Notes: generated from the sequence alone by a model not told the origin. DNA of 46,060 nt from Desulfobacterales bacterium (GCA_015231595.1 JADGBH010000036.1:1-46060), one strand, 5' to 3'. Positions 1 to 8,826 are shown, numbered from the stretch's first letter. Made by a program: numbers and translations.

Positions 1-1
1 T

Positions 2-712
2 GTAATCGAAATGCTTTCAGAGAATGTTCATGTTATAGCAATAGATGCTCCAGGGCATGGCAAGTCCTTGTTTTATAATATCACAAAAAAAATAGTATTT
101 TTTTCAGATGTTGGTGAACTTATAATTGATACATTGCAAAAGATTGGCATAGAAAAGTTTTATCTTTATGGATATTCAATGGGCGGAAGGATTGCCCAAA
201 ATATATGTATTAATTATTCATCACGAATAAAATCTTTAATTCTTGAGTCATCATCTTTTGGAATTTTTGACGAAATAGAGCGACAGAAAAGATATGAAAT
301 GGATTTAAGTCTTTTGAAGGACGTATATTCCCATAGCGATTTTTATAATTTTCTTAGGAAATGGCATGGTTTACCAATGTTTGCAAGTTTGAACTATTCT
401 GATATTATGTATTTAATTAGCGCCAAAATGGAAAATAATTTAGACGAGCTTAAACAAGCCATAAAAATATTGAGTTGTGGAAATCATCCATTTTTTGCTG
501 ATCTTTTAAAAGATATTAACGTTCCAATCTTGTATTTGTACGGAGAAGATGATGAAAAATATACGGAAATAGGGATCGCTACTAATAAAATTATACCTTC
601 TATAAAAATAATGCAATTTAATAATGCTTCTCACAATATACATATACAATTTCCAGAAAAAATAGTTGCTTTAATAAATCACGAAATCCACGAAATCCAC
701 GAAAAGCGCTAA
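2..712 (+). CDS. Alpha/beta hydrolase (MenH-like), 5' end missing
   Basis: Hydrolase of the alpha/beta fold. The frame is open to the left edge of the window, and the first ATG at 11 falls in the strand before the DAPGHG motif, so the N-terminal strand and oxyanion-loop region (about 30 residues in the family) lie outside: the gene is cut by the window. Counting from that ATG, the nucleophile elbow GYSMGG puts Ser at about 56. The acidic residue is probably in YGEDDE near 180, and the catalytic His in ASHNIH near 210. The pattern resembles MenH/BioH-type enzymes, but no menaquinone genes are adjacent, so the substrate is unknown. The C-terminus is HEIHEIHEK, from a 9-bp repeat (ACGAAATCC) in the last codons. 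Confidence 0.8.
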   Translation, partial: VIEMLSENVHVIAIDAPGHGKSLFYNITKKIVFFSDVGELIIDTLQKIGIEKFYLYGYSMGGRIAQNICINYSSRIKSLILESSSFGIFDEIERQKRYEMDLSLLKDVYSHSDFYNFLRKWHGLPMFASLNYSDIMYLISAKMENNLDELKQAIKILSCGNHPFFADLLKDINVPILYLYGEDDEKYTEIGIATNKIIPSIKIMQFNNASHNIHIQFPEKIVALINHEIHEIHEKR

Positions 713-777
713 AATAAATATTTATTTCATATTTACGGTGCTTCGTTGTTTACTATAGAAAAATTGGGATAACTATA

Positions 778-1878
778 ATGGCATCAATTTTACTAAAAGA
801 TTTGTTTTCTGAATTCTATAATGAAATTCAAAAATTTGATGAATCATATTTAGATTTAAATCAAGTATGTAACGAATTGTTTAGCACGGGTGTTATTGAT
901 AAATTAAAAAATGGATATTTAGAAATTTTTAAGGATGATGCAGAAGATAATATTCTCGACGCATTAGTTAAAACAAAATATGAAAATAAAGCTGAATTTG
1001 GGATATACCCAACTGCAGATGACCTTCGGCAGACAATAGTTCAAATAGTTTTTTTTGATGTTTTAAAAAAAAAAAATTGTATTAATGATCAGTCTTTTAA
1101 AATTTGCGATCCTGCTTGCGGAAATGGAGGACTTCTAATATCGGCAATTGACGAAATAAAAAAATACATTACAATCTCAAACGATGAAATATGTAATTTT
1201 ATTTACGGTTTTGATAATTTTTATCAAATGGCTCTTTTTGCAAATATTAATATGCGGCTTAATGGTTGCTTAAAACCTAAAATATTTTATACAAACGATT
1301 CACTTGCTTCTGATATGCTCAAGCCTGAAACATTTGACTTAATTATTACGAATCCTCCTTCTTTCAAGGGAGGTATAAATGAAAAGGAGCATAAGGAAAC
1401 CCTTTCTTTTTTTAGAAGCGGAATTTCTGACGGTCATTTAAATGATTATATCAGCAGTCTTGCTATGGGATCAAAACCTAATGATAAAGGAAAATGGCTG
1501 CCCGTTATAAGTATAGATCCTGCTGTTCTTTTTATTGATAGATGTCTTCAGCTTTTAAAACCAGGAGGAAGACTTGCTATAATAATACCGGAAGGTATTT
1601 TATGTAATTCAGGATATAGTTATGTAAGGCAATATCTAAGCGGAAAATCAATTGTAAAGGCCATAATAAACCTTCCTCCCTTTAGTTTTGATTTATACGG
1701 CACTGTTTCAAAAATGAGCCTTCTTTATCTTGTAAAAAAACCGTCAGACGAATTTTCAAATTTTATTTTTATGGCTGTTGCGCATCAAATGAAAACTGGA
1801 AATAAAAAAAAGATAGAATCAACAGAACTTGAAAATATAGTTGAACATTATAAAATTGGTTACAAAAATGGAAAATAA
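778..1878 (+). CDS. N6-adenine DNA methyltransferase, HsdM-like
   Basis: Probable S-adenosylmethionine-dependent DNA adenine methylase of the type I HsdM/N6_Mtase family. Motif I is DPACGNGGLL at residues 111-120 (cofactor binding) and motif IV is NPPSF at 192-196 (catalytic NPPF/Y). A helical N-terminal region precedes the catalytic core, as in HsdM. At 366 residues it is shorter than typical HsdM (about 500). There is no HsdS specificity subunit and no HsdR nuclease next to it, so it is either a solitary methylase or a housekeeping modification enzyme. Its last 11 bases overlap the start of the following HAD gene, which suggests translational coupling. Recognition sequence unknown. Confidence 0.8.
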   Translation: MASILLKDLFSEFYNEIQKFDESYLDLNQVCNELFSTGVIDKLKNGYLEIFKDDAEDNILDALVKTKYENKAEFGIYPTADDLRQTIVQIVFFDVLKKKNCINDQSFKICDPACGNGGLLISAIDEIKKYITISNDEICNFIYGFDNFYQMALFANINMRLNGCLKPKIFYTNDSLASDMLKPETFDLIITNPPSFKGGINEKEHKETLSFFRSGISDGHLNDYISSLAMGSKPNDKGKWLPVISIDPAVLFIDRCLQLLKPGGRLAIIIPEGILCNSGYSYVRQYLSGKSIVKAIINLPPFSFDLYGTVSKMSLLYLVKKPSDEFSNFIFMAVAHQMKTGNKKKIESTELENIVEHYKIGYKNGK

Positions 1879-2491
1879 TAAGATACTTGTGTTTGATTTT
1901 GACGGAACAATAGCAGATACGATAGATTTTTATTCCGACGTAATAAATAAATTAGCGTATGAATTTAATTTTAAAAAAATTAAACCAGATGAAATCCAAA
2001 TTCTTAAGAATAAAACATCGCTGCAGCTAATAAAGTATTTAAACGTTCCGATTGTAAAGCTTCCGATTATCATGACAAAAGCTCATCAATATCTTAACGA
2101 AAATATTGATGAGATTAAACCTGTAAAAGGAGTGGCTGAAGTCCTTAAAATGCTTCATGAATCAGGCGTAAGAATTGGTATTCTTACATCAAATTCTTTT
2201 GAAAATGTAAAGGCATTTTTAAAGCAGCATAACATTGATTTCTTTGATTTTATAAGTTCATCTTCAAAAATTTTAGGTAAGAGAAAAAAACTAAATTCAT
2301 TAGTAAAAAAATTAAATGTGTCCAAAGAAAGTATAATTTATATTGGAGATGAAACAAGGGATATTGAAGCTGCAAAAAAAGCTGGCATTAAAAATGTGGC
2401 GGTAACATGGGGGTATAATTCAAAAAAGCTTCTTTTAGAATATGAACCTGACTTTTTAATTGAAAACCCTTTAGATATTCTTAAACTTTAA
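1868..2491 (+). CDS. HAD-family phosphatase (phosphoglycolate phosphatase-like)
   Basis: Haloacid dehalogenase-superfamily hydrolase of 207 residues. Motif I DFDGT lies at residues 10-14 (nucleophile Asp10, acid/base Asp12). Motif II is TSNS, and motif IV is GDETRDIEAA with the Mg-binding acidic residues. A helical cap lies between motifs I and II, as in the Gph/PGMB subgroup. I place the start at ATG 1868 and not at the in-frame TTG at 1841, because the ATG puts the first strand and DFDGT at the family's normal distance from the N-terminus. It overlaps the methylase by 11 bp. The substrate cannot be told; phosphoglycolate is only one possibility. Confidence 0.8.
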   Translation: MENNKILVFDFDGTIADTIDFYSDVINKLAYEFNFKKIKPDEIQILKNKTSLQLIKYLNVPIVKLPIIMTKAHQYLNENIDEIKPVKGVAEVLKMLHESGVRIGILTSNSFENVKAFLKQHNIDFFDFISSSSKILGKRKKLNSLVKKLNVSKESIIYIGDETRDIEAAKKAGIKNVAVTWGYNSKKLLLEYEPDFLIENPLDILKL

Positions 2492-2507
2492 TTTTTAGGT
2501 GAATACG

Positions 2508-3566
2508 ATGTTTTCAGAAAGATTAAAACAACTTATACCATATACGGCTGGAGAACAGCCCAGAGATATGAAATATCTTAAATTAAACACAAACGAAAAT
2601 CCATATCCTCCTTCATTGAAAATTGAAGAATTTCTTAAATCATGTGATATAGAAAGGCTTAGGCTTTATCCGGACCCGTTAGCAAATGGACTTAGATGCG
2701 CGTTAGCAAAACGATATAAAGTAGAAGAGGAAAATATTTTTGTTGGAAATGGCTCTGATGAAGTTCTTTCTTTTGTTTTTTATGCGTTTTTTGACGATAA
2801 AAATGGACCTTTGCTTTTTCCTCAATTTACTTATAGCTTTTATCCAGTGTATTGCGGATTTTACATGATTCAATATGAAAAGATTCCTTTAGCGCAAGAT
2901 TTCTCAATTAATATTAATGATTATTTAAATAAACCATCCTGCGGTATAATTTTAGCCAATCCAAATGCTCCAACAGGATGCTATATTAATCTTGAACAAA
3001 TAAAACAACTTATTGAAAATTATCAAAAAGATAGAGTAATAGTTATTGATGAGGCTTATATTGACTTTGGAGGCGAAAGCGCTATAAAGCTTATAAATGA
3101 TTATAATAATTTATTAATTATCAGAACATTTTCTAAGGGGATGTCCCTTGCCGGAATTAGGCTCGGGTTTGCTATTGGAAATAAGGAATTAATAGATGCT
3201 CTTTTTACAGTAAAAGATTCTTTTAACTCTTATCCCGTAGATATGCTTACTCAAAAAATAGGCGAAATCGCTATATGCGATGAAGAATATTATAAAATAA
3301 TAAATACAAAAATAATAGAGACTAGGCAGTATTTTTCAGGTGAATTAATAAAAGCAGGCTGGGAAGTACTTCCTTCAAAGGCAAATTTTATTTTTGTTAG
3401 AAAAAAAGGTTTAAGCGGTAAAAATATTTATCTTAAACTAAAAGAAAGGGGGATACTTGTAAGATATTTCGATATTGAAGGCATAAAAGATTTCGTTAGA
3501 ATCACAATAGGCAGGCAGGAAGATATGGAATATCTTCTTAAAGAAATGAATAATTCCTTTTTGTAA
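2508..3566 (+). CDS. hisC: Histidinol-phosphate aminotransferase
   Basis: Pyridoxal-phosphate fold-type I aminotransferase that converts imidazole-acetol phosphate plus glutamate to histidinol phosphate in histidine synthesis. Visible motifs are LNTNENPYPPS near the N-terminus, NPNAPTG, DEAYIDF, and the PLP-lysine motif TFSKGMSLAGIRLG (Lys at about 210). The length of 352 residues is normal for HisC. I choose ATG 2508 over GTG 2499 because AGGTGA (2497-2502) then sits at Shine-Dalgarno distance and would otherwise overlap the start codon. No other his genes are in the window, so it stands alone behind the HAD gene (17-bp gap). A related aromatic or cobalamin-type aminotransferase is a less likely reading. 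Confidence 0.88.
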   Translation: MFSERLKQLIPYTAGEQPRDMKYLKLNTNENPYPPSLKIEEFLKSCDIERLRLYPDPLANGLRCALAKRYKVEEENIFVGNGSDEVLSFVFYAFFDDKNGPLLFPQFTYSFYPVYCGFYMIQYEKIPLAQDFSININDYLNKPSCGIILANPNAPTGCYINLEQIKQLIENYQKDRVIVIDEAYIDFGGESAIKLINDYNNLLIIRTFSKGMSLAGIRLGFAIGNKELIDALFTVKDSFNSYPVDMLTQKIGEIAICDEEYYKIINTKIIETRQYFSGELIKAGWEVLPSKANFIFVRKKGLSGKNIYLKLKERGILVRYFDIEGIKDFVRITIGRQEDMEYLLKEMNNSFL

Positions 3567-3579
3567 ATGGAGGGTTGTT

Positions 3580-4668
3580 ATGAGCGAAGGAAAGAAATTT
3601 GATAATCTAATAATTTTAGAAAAACTAAAAAAAATTCCTAAAATGCCAAAATTAAATTTTAGGTTTCATGGAAGAGTTGGTTCCGTTATTACAGGTTTAA
3701 TTATTTTAATAGCCTTATATAATTTCTTTTTTATATACATCAAACCTAATGAATTCGGCATAAAAATTGTAAGAATCGGTATTAACCGAGGAGTTCAAGA
3801 AAAAGTTTATTTAACTGGGCTTCATTTTCTTATTCCTTTTGGAGTTCAAGAGATGCACCGACTACCAAAAGATATGCAGGTGCTTGAGTTAACAAATTTT
3901 CCAGATTTGAGTGAAGAATACGCAAGGGTAGAAAGAGCCGCTCATATCCAGACATCTGACGGTTTTTTTGTTAATGTAGATATTTCAATTATTTATAATA
4001 TTAGCGATCCGTATAAAGTATTTACAACTATTGGGCCAGGTACGCTTTTTCAAGATAATGGCATTATTCCGAAAGCAGAACCTGTATTGAAAGCTACTCT
4101 CGGAGAATTAACAACTGAAGAATTTTATAACAGCCTTTTGAGGGTTGAGAGAGCTGAAGCAGCAAAAGAAATGCTCAATAAAGAGCTAAGTCAGAAAGGT
4201 ATATCTATATCCCATGTTCTTGTCCGATATTTTAAATATAGTGAAGAGATTCAAAAAAATATAGAAGAAAAAAAGCTTAAAGATCAGCTCGTTTTTAAAA
4301 ATCAAGCAGAAGCGAGAGCAGCCACCGAAGGAGCAAAGCTAAAAAAAATAGAACAAGAAGGCAAAGCCCTTTATGAAATAGAACTTGAAAAAGGAAAAGC
4401 TTATATAACCACAAAAAGAGCAGAAAAGGACCTTTATGTAAGAAAAAAAACTGCTGAGGGAAATCTTCTTGTAAAACTCGCTGATGCAGAAAAAGTAAGG
4501 CTTAAAAATGAAGCATTGAAGGGTGTTGGAGCTGAAAGAATGGTGGGGCTTAAAATGGCAGATGTTTATAAAGGATTAAGCGTAATTGTTCTTCCGAGTG
4601 ACGGTCCGTCTGGAGTAAATCCCCTTGATGTAAACAATGCAATGAAACTTTTCGATGTTCGGAAATAA
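3580..4668 (+). CDS. SPFH/prohibitin-domain membrane protein
   Basis: Membrane-anchored SPFH (stomatin/prohibitin/flotillin/HflK) protein of 362 residues. A charged N-terminus precedes one transmembrane segment at about residues 33-54. The SPFH domain follows (phrases such as FGIKIVRIG, GLHFLIPFGVQ and VDISIIYNISDPYKV), and then a long Lys/Glu/Ala-rich coiled coil at about 230-310. Such proteins form large oligomeric rings in the membrane that organise microdomains or control proteases. The Shine-Dalgarno GGAGGG lies 6 bases before the ATG, and 13 bp separate it from hisC. The next gene encodes a second SPFH protein 11 bp downstream, so the two probably form a hetero-oligomer like HflK/HflC, though with a different N-terminal anchor in the partner. 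Confidence 0.85.
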   Translation: MSEGKKFDNLIILEKLKKIPKMPKLNFRFHGRVGSVITGLIILIALYNFFFIYIKPNEFGIKIVRIGINRGVQEKVYLTGLHFLIPFGVQEMHRLPKDMQVLELTNFPDLSEEYARVERAAHIQTSDGFFVNVDISIIYNISDPYKVFTTIGPGTLFQDNGIIPKAEPVLKATLGELTTEEFYNSLLRVERAEAAKEMLNKELSQKGISISHVLVRYFKYSEEIQKNIEEKKLKDQLVFKNQAEARAATEGAKLKKIEQEGKALYEIELEKGKAYITTKRAEKDLYVRKKTAEGNLLVKLADAEKVRLKNEALKGVGAERMVGLKMADVYKGLSVIVLPSDGPSGVNPLDVNNAMKLFDVRK

Positions 4669-4679
4669 GGAGGTTCAAG

Positions 4680-5696
4680 ATGAGAGTATTTTTAGCAGTA
4701 TGTATTATAGGATTATTTTCCATGCAAGGTTGTATATCTTATTCAACAGACGAAACTGAAGTTGGCGTTAGAACTATTAAATTTGCAATTTTTGGAAAAA
4801 AAGGAGTTGAAGACAAGGCTTATCCTCCAGGTTCAACATATTTTTTTATGCCTTTTATTAATGATTGGTACACATTTGATACAAAGCTTCAAAATTTAGA
4901 AATGACCTATGACGAATATCGTGGAGATAGACGTGGACAAGATGACCTTCTTTTTAAAACAATAGATGGTAATGATATTAGTCTCGATGTTATAATTGCC
5001 TATAGAATAAACCCTGATAAAGCTCCATATATACTCCAATATGTAGCGAGAAATAACGAAATGCTTAAATCAAAAATAATACGAACTATAGCAAGAAGCA
5101 AGCCGAGAGACATTTTTGGGGAATTAAAAACAGAAGAATTTTATATTGCCGCAAGAAGAGAAGATAAGGCAATGAAAGCAAAAGAAATACTTCAGCAGAT
5201 ACTTGAACCGATGGGAATAATAATTGAAAAAGTATTGACAAAAAATTATCGTTTTAATCCAGCTTATCAAAAGGCAATAGAAGATAAAAAAGTTGCTGAC
5301 CAACTTGTTGAAAAAAATAAATCAGCTCAACATGCAACAATGGAAGAATACAAACGAAAACTTGAGGAAGCAAAGGGAGAAGTTAACAAAATGGTTGCGG
5401 ACATTGATGGAGAGTCCCGTCAAGCAACCATTGAAGTTGATGCATATTATGAAAAGCAAAGACTTACTGCTGAAGCTATAAAAGCGGAAGGCATCGCTGA
5501 AGCAAAAGGAATACAAGAAATGAATACTGCTATGGAAAGCGCTGGTGGAGCCGCTCTTGTAAAATTAAGAATCGCTGAAGCTCTGCAAGATAAAAATATT
5601 ATTCTGCTGCCTGTTTCAGAAGGAGGAATGAATTTAAAAACACTGGATATAAATCAACTTCTTCATACAATGGGAGTGAAAGCTATTGCGGATTAA
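4680..5696 (+). CDS. SPFH/prohibitin-domain probable lipoprotein
   Basis: Second SPFH-family protein, 338 residues. The N-terminus is a short signal peptide ending in SMQGC (Cys18), a lipobox-like site, so this paralogue is probably held by a lipid and not by a transmembrane helix. The lipobox is imperfect because Met is at -3. The SPFH domain spans roughly residues 30-210 and includes DISLDVIIAYRINPDKAPY. A Glu/Lys/Ala-rich coiled coil follows, then a C-terminal segment (IILLPVSEGG) parallel to IVLPSDGPSG in the upstream protein. A strong Shine-Dalgarno AAGGAGG precedes the ATG. It is probably co-transcribed with the gene before it; the partnership is inferred from position and homology. Confidence 0.83.
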   Translation: MRVFLAVCIIGLFSMQGCISYSTDETEVGVRTIKFAIFGKKGVEDKAYPPGSTYFFMPFINDWYTFDTKLQNLEMTYDEYRGDRRGQDDLLFKTIDGNDISLDVIIAYRINPDKAPYILQYVARNNEMLKSKIIRTIARSKPRDIFGELKTEEFYIAARREDKAMKAKEILQQILEPMGIIIEKVLTKNYRFNPAYQKAIEDKKVADQLVEKNKSAQHATMEEYKRKLEEAKGEVNKMVADIDGESRQATIEVDAYYEKQRLTAEAIKAEGIAEAKGIQEMNTAMESAGGAALVKLRIAEALQDKNIILLPVSEGGMNLKTLDINQLLHTMGVKAIAD

Positions 5697-5727
5697 TCGA
5701 TATCAATATCGTTAAAAAAAAGAAAAT

Positions 5728-5812
5728 AACTGACATATCATTCAGGTGGTTAAGGCTAAAAGTATTGGAGATTCAAATTTTATTCTATAAAAATAGAAAT
5801 GATATGTCAGTT
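5728..5812 (-). repeat. Small interspersed inverted-end repeat, copy A
   Basis: An 85-bp element with perfect 15-bp inverted ends (AACTGACATATCATT at 5728-5742 and its complement at 5798-5812). On the minus strand the interior contains TTTTAGCCTTAACCACCTGA, which matches the interiors of copies at 8047-8132 and 12753-12839. It lies between the SPFH lipoprotein and moaA. Transcribed, it would fold into a long hairpin. It resembles a MITE or a REP-like element; there is no coding capacity. Confidence 0.8.
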
Positions 5813-5935
5813 TTAAAGTAATCTTATGTTAAAAAATATATAAAAAATTGCTTTGCTTTAGTAGTTTGATAATGTTCTTATTCGTCAGCCTTGCTTTAAT
5901 TTCCAGAATTAATGTATTGAGGATTATGGCTTTTT

Positions 5936-6892
5936 ATGAAGGATTCGTATAATAGATCTATAAATTATTTAAGAATTTCCGTGACTGATTTTTGTAATCT
6001 GAAATGCAAATACTGTATGCCCGAAGCAGGTATAAAAAAAATAAAGCATGAAGAAATTCTTACATTTGAAGAAATAGAATTTATTTCAAAAATATTAATA
6101 AATTTTGGTATCAATAAAATAAGGCTTACAGGAGGAGAACCCCTTATACGAAAAAATATTATTTCTTTAATAACAAAAATAAAAAATTTAAATGGAATAA
6201 AAGATTTATCTTTAACTACAAACGGAATTTTGCTTGAAAAATACGCATTAGAGCTTAAAAATGCTGGAGTTAACCGTATTAATATAAGCTTAGATACTTT
6301 AAAAGATGATAAATATCAATATATTACAAGAGGAGGAAATATCAAAGATGTATTTAATGGTATTGCTGCTGCTAAAAAACTTGGTTTCTATCCGATAAAA
6401 ATTAATGTGGTATTAATAAAAGGATTTAATGATGATGAAATTTGTGATTTAGTTAATCTTACTAAAGATGATGATATTGATGTTCGCTTTATTGAATTAA
6501 TGCCTTTTGGGAAGTCTGCATTTTTTTCAGAAAATCATTTTATTTCGAATAAAATAGTTTTAGAAAAGGTAAAGGATTTAAAGCTAATTGATAACCAAGA
6601 TATTTCATCATCAGCTGTTTATTATAAATCTGAAGGATATAAGGGCAGGGTAGGGCTCATTAATCCTGTTTCCCATAAATTTTGTAATACATGCAATAGA
6701 ATACGTTTAACTGCAAATGGAAGGCTTAGAATGTGTCTTCACTCTGATTCTTATATTGATTTAAAAACACCTTTACGACAGGGAAAAGACATAATACCTA
6801 TAATCCTTGAAGGTGTGAAAACAAAACCTAAAGAAAACACTTTTTATGAAACTTCTTCTGTAAAATCTAATATGTCACAAATAGGAGGATAA
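5936..6892 (+). CDS. moaA: GTP 3',8-cyclase, molybdenum cofactor synthesis
   Basis: Radical SAM enzyme that performs the first step of molybdopterin synthesis, converting GTP to 3',8-cyclo-GTP (with MoaC, to cyclic pyranopterin phosphate). The radical SAM cluster motif CNLKCKYC has Cys at 20, 24 and 27. The GGEPL motif follows. The second [4Fe-4S] site is FCNTCNRIRL...MC, at about 249-266. The conserved C-terminal Gly-Gly tail (SQIGG) is present. The length of 318 residues is normal. The start at ATG 5936 fits the family; an out-of-frame ATG lies 10 bp upstream. The MOSC gene begins just after its stop. Molybdenum or tungsten enzymes such as formate dehydrogenase would need this cofactor, but none is in the window. 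Confidence 0.93.
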   Translation: MKDSYNRSINYLRISVTDFCNLKCKYCMPEAGIKKIKHEEILTFEEIEFISKILINFGINKIRLTGGEPLIRKNIISLITKIKNLNGIKDLSLTTNGILLEKYALELKNAGVNRINISLDTLKDDKYQYITRGGNIKDVFNGIAAAKKLGFYPIKINVVLIKGFNDDEICDLVNLTKDDDIDVRFIELMPFGKSAFFSENHFISNKIVLEKVKDLKLIDNQDISSSAVYYKSEGYKGRVGLINPVSHKFCNTCNRIRLTANGRLRMCLHSDSYIDLKTPLRQGKDIIPIILEGVKTKPKENTFYETSSVKSNMSQIGG

Positions 6893-6894
6893 TA

Positions 6895-7332
6895 ATGTCT
6901 GGAAAAATAATTGCTGTAAATATAAGCGATAAAAAGGGAGTTGCTAAAAATCCTATTCCTTACGGCGAATTTAAAGAAAATCATGGTCTTATAGGCGATG
7001 CCCATGCAGGAAACTGGCATAGACAGGTGAGTCTTCTTGGAATTGAAAGCGTAAAAAAACTTGAATTAAAGAATAAAGACGGAGATTGTATTGGCGTATT
7101 TGCTGAAAATCTTACTACTGAAGGAATGATTCTTTATGAGTTGGCTGTTGGCACAAAGTTGAAAATAGGAGATACAATTCAAGAAATTACTCAAATCGGA
7201 AAAGAATGCCACGACGGCTGTGCAATAAAAAAACAATACGGACAATGCGTTCTTCCGAAAGAAGGAATATTTACTAAAGTGCTGAAAGGTGGAATAATTA
7301 AGCCTGGAGATGAAATACAACTACTTAGCTGA
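6895..7332 (+). CDS. MOSC-domain protein
   Basis: Small stand-alone MOSC-domain protein of 145 residues. MOSC domains occur at the C-terminus of molybdenum cofactor sulfurases and are thought to carry or deliver sulfur to Mo/W cofactor enzymes. The beta-rich core includes the segments LIGDAHAG, WHRQVSLL and GVFAENLTTEG. The Cys in GKECHDGCAIKKQYGQC is in the conserved region. The Shine-Dalgarno AGGAGG overlaps the end of moaA, and the ATG follows the moaA stop after 2 bp, so the two are clearly co-translated. Role in cofactor maturation is inferred from this pairing. Confidence 0.88.
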   Translation: MSGKIIAVNISDKKGVAKNPIPYGEFKENHGLIGDAHAGNWHRQVSLLGIESVKKLELKNKDGDCIGVFAENLTTEGMILYELAVGTKLKIGDTIQEITQIGKECHDGCAIKKQYGQCVLPKEGIFTKVLKGGIIKPGDEIQLLS

Positions 7333-7344
7333 TAAATTAATTGT

Positions 7345-8010
7345 ATGTTTAATATTTTAAATATTTTATCGAAAAAAATTTTTGTAGTCCAATTAGTTCA
7401 TTGGATTTTTTTTGCTCTAATCATGATTCAAGTATTTGAATTTGTTATGTGTGTAGGCATTATAATTAAAAGAAAAGTGATTACTGATTTATATCGTTTT
7501 TTAAATGAATATTGGAAGCTGGATCATTTATGGAAAAATATCTTAAATCTTTCCCTATGGTTTAGTGCGTGTGCTGCTTACATATCTTTATGGTTACTTA
7601 CAATGGATATTAAGGATTTATCTTTATTTAATGGTTATAATAAGTATCCATATCATAGTCTTTATATTTATTTTTGTCTAATTGGATTCTTTTTATACAC
7701 GATTAAAAAGTCAGTAGAACAAATTATTTACACGGTGGAAATATGTAGTCATCTAAAAAAAATGAGAATCTATAAATCAGTAAAAAAAACATTAAAAGAT
7801 ATTCGAGATTCTAAATTTAGTAAGACTTTTTGGGGTATGTGGATTAAGCCTGTAACTTCTACATCAGAATGGATTACAGACCATTTTATTAATCACATAG
7901 TGGATTATCAAATGCGGAAAGCATTGCTTAATTTTTTTTTATTAACCGCTTTGGAATATATTATTAGAATTTCTGTAGTAGTAGTTGCGATCTTTATTGT
8001 GATGGATTGA
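7345..8010 (+). CDS. Hypothetical membrane protein
   Basis: I do not recognise this 221-residue protein. It has about four hydrophobic segments: residues 17-38, 66-86, 103-123 and 197-219. Between the third and fourth is a basic, probably cytoplasmic loop of about 70 residues (KKMRIYKSVKKTLKDIRDSK). No convincing Shine-Dalgarno precedes the ATG (the upstream bases are TAAATTAATTGT), so the start is tentative or translation is weak. It follows the MOSC gene by 12 bp on the same strand but shares no obvious function with it. Copy B of the interspersed repeat lies just after the stop. Confidence 0.6.
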   Translation: MFNILNILSKKIFVVQLVHWIFFALIMIQVFEFVMCVGIIIKRKVITDLYRFLNEYWKLDHLWKNILNLSLWFSACAAYISLWLLTMDIKDLSLFNGYNKYPYHSLYIYFCLIGFFLYTIKKSVEQIIYTVEICSHLKKMRIYKSVKKTLKDIRDSKFSKTFWGMWIKPVTSTSEWITDHFINHIVDYQMRKALLNFFLLTALEYIIRISVVVVAIFIVMD

Positions 8011-8046
8011 GGAGTTATCAAAAACTGAACATTGATATTTTTATAA

Positions 8047-8132
8047 AAATGACATATCATTTTTATTTTTAGATGATAAAATTTCAATTAGCCTTTAAAT
8101 TTAGCCTTAATCAGCTGAATAATATGTCATTT
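8047..8132 (+). repeat. Small interspersed inverted-end repeat, copy B
   Basis: An 86-bp element with perfect 11-bp inverted ends (AAATGACATAT at 8047-8057 and complement at 8122-8132). Its interior TTTAGCCTTAATCAGCTGAA differs from copy C in only two bases over 20. It fills most of the gap between the 3' ends of the membrane-protein gene (plus) and the Nudix regulator gene (minus), where a hairpin could also help end both transcripts. Confidence 0.8.
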
Positions 8133-8145
8133 ATTTTTTATCTGT

Positions 8146-8826
8146 CTATATAAAATCCCGTTCAATAATATTTTTATCGCTAAATTTATAGATATGAGGA
8201 GGCCGTCCACCTTGTTTTCCAACAGCATTGCTTAAAATGCTTACTTGTTCTATTATCCCTATTTTAATTAGTTTGTTACGAAAATTAGATTTATTTAAAG
8301 GACGGCGTAATATGGTTTCATATATTTCTTGGAGTTCTTCTATCCGAAAATTTTCAGGTAAAAAACTTTTTGCAATTGTTGTATATCGAAGCTTACCAGA
8401 TAGTCGTGATACGGCTGTATTTAATATTAAATTATGATCAAATGGCATTGATCCTGAGGGTTGATCAAAAGCATCTATCCATAGGATATCGTCAGTATTA
8501 AGCGGAGCCTCGGGATAAATTCCCATGTAAACAACGCTTATTGTTCTGCCTCGAGGATCCCTATAAAGGGAATCAAAAGTTGCAAGTTGATTAAGGGAAA
8601 TACTTTTTATAATTTTATTAGAAAATTTTGTTTTTTCTTTTAAAGCTCTTTTTGATGCGGCTTCAAGTGTTTCATCAATTTTAATAGCCGTTCCTGGCAA
8701 AGCGGGCGCTCCTATAAATGGATCATTTGTCCTTTTACAAGTTAATACAAATAATTTTTTATTGCTAATTACAAATATTACTATATCTACAGAAATTATA
8801 GGTGTTTCCAGTTGATTTGATTTCAT
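8146..8826 (-). CDS. NrtR-like Nudix-domain transcriptional regulator
   Basis: 226-residue protein with an N-terminal Nudix fold (about residues 10-145) and a C-terminal winged helix (about 150-225; segment FRNKLIKIGIIEQV, ending in HIYKF). This is the architecture of NrtR-type repressors, which bind ADP-ribose-like ligands and control NAD or sugar metabolism genes. The Nudix box (around GTAIKIDETLEAASKRALKEKT) is degenerate: Thr stands for the signature Gly, and Ala and Lys replace two of the Glu residues in REUXEE. Hydrolysis is therefore unlikely and a sensor role more likely. The Shine-Dalgarno is GGGAGT. No NAD genes are adjacent, so the target is unknown. Confidence 0.8.
   Translation of the reverse strand: MKSNQLETPIISVDIVIFVISNKKLFVLTCKRTNDPFIGAPALPGTAIKIDETLEAASKRALKEKTKFSNKIIKSISLNQLATFDSLYRDPRGRTISVVYMGIYPEAPLNTDDILWIDAFDQPSGSMPFDHNLILNTAVSRLSGKLRYTTIAKSFLPENFRIEELQEIYETILRRPLNKSNFRNKLIKIGIIEQVSILSNAVGKQGGRPPHIYKFSDKNIIERDFI

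Noticed and set aside
5813..5935. Moco riboswitch upstream of moaA
   Set aside because: The leader is short and AT-rich, and I could not find the conserved helices of the Moco RNA motif.
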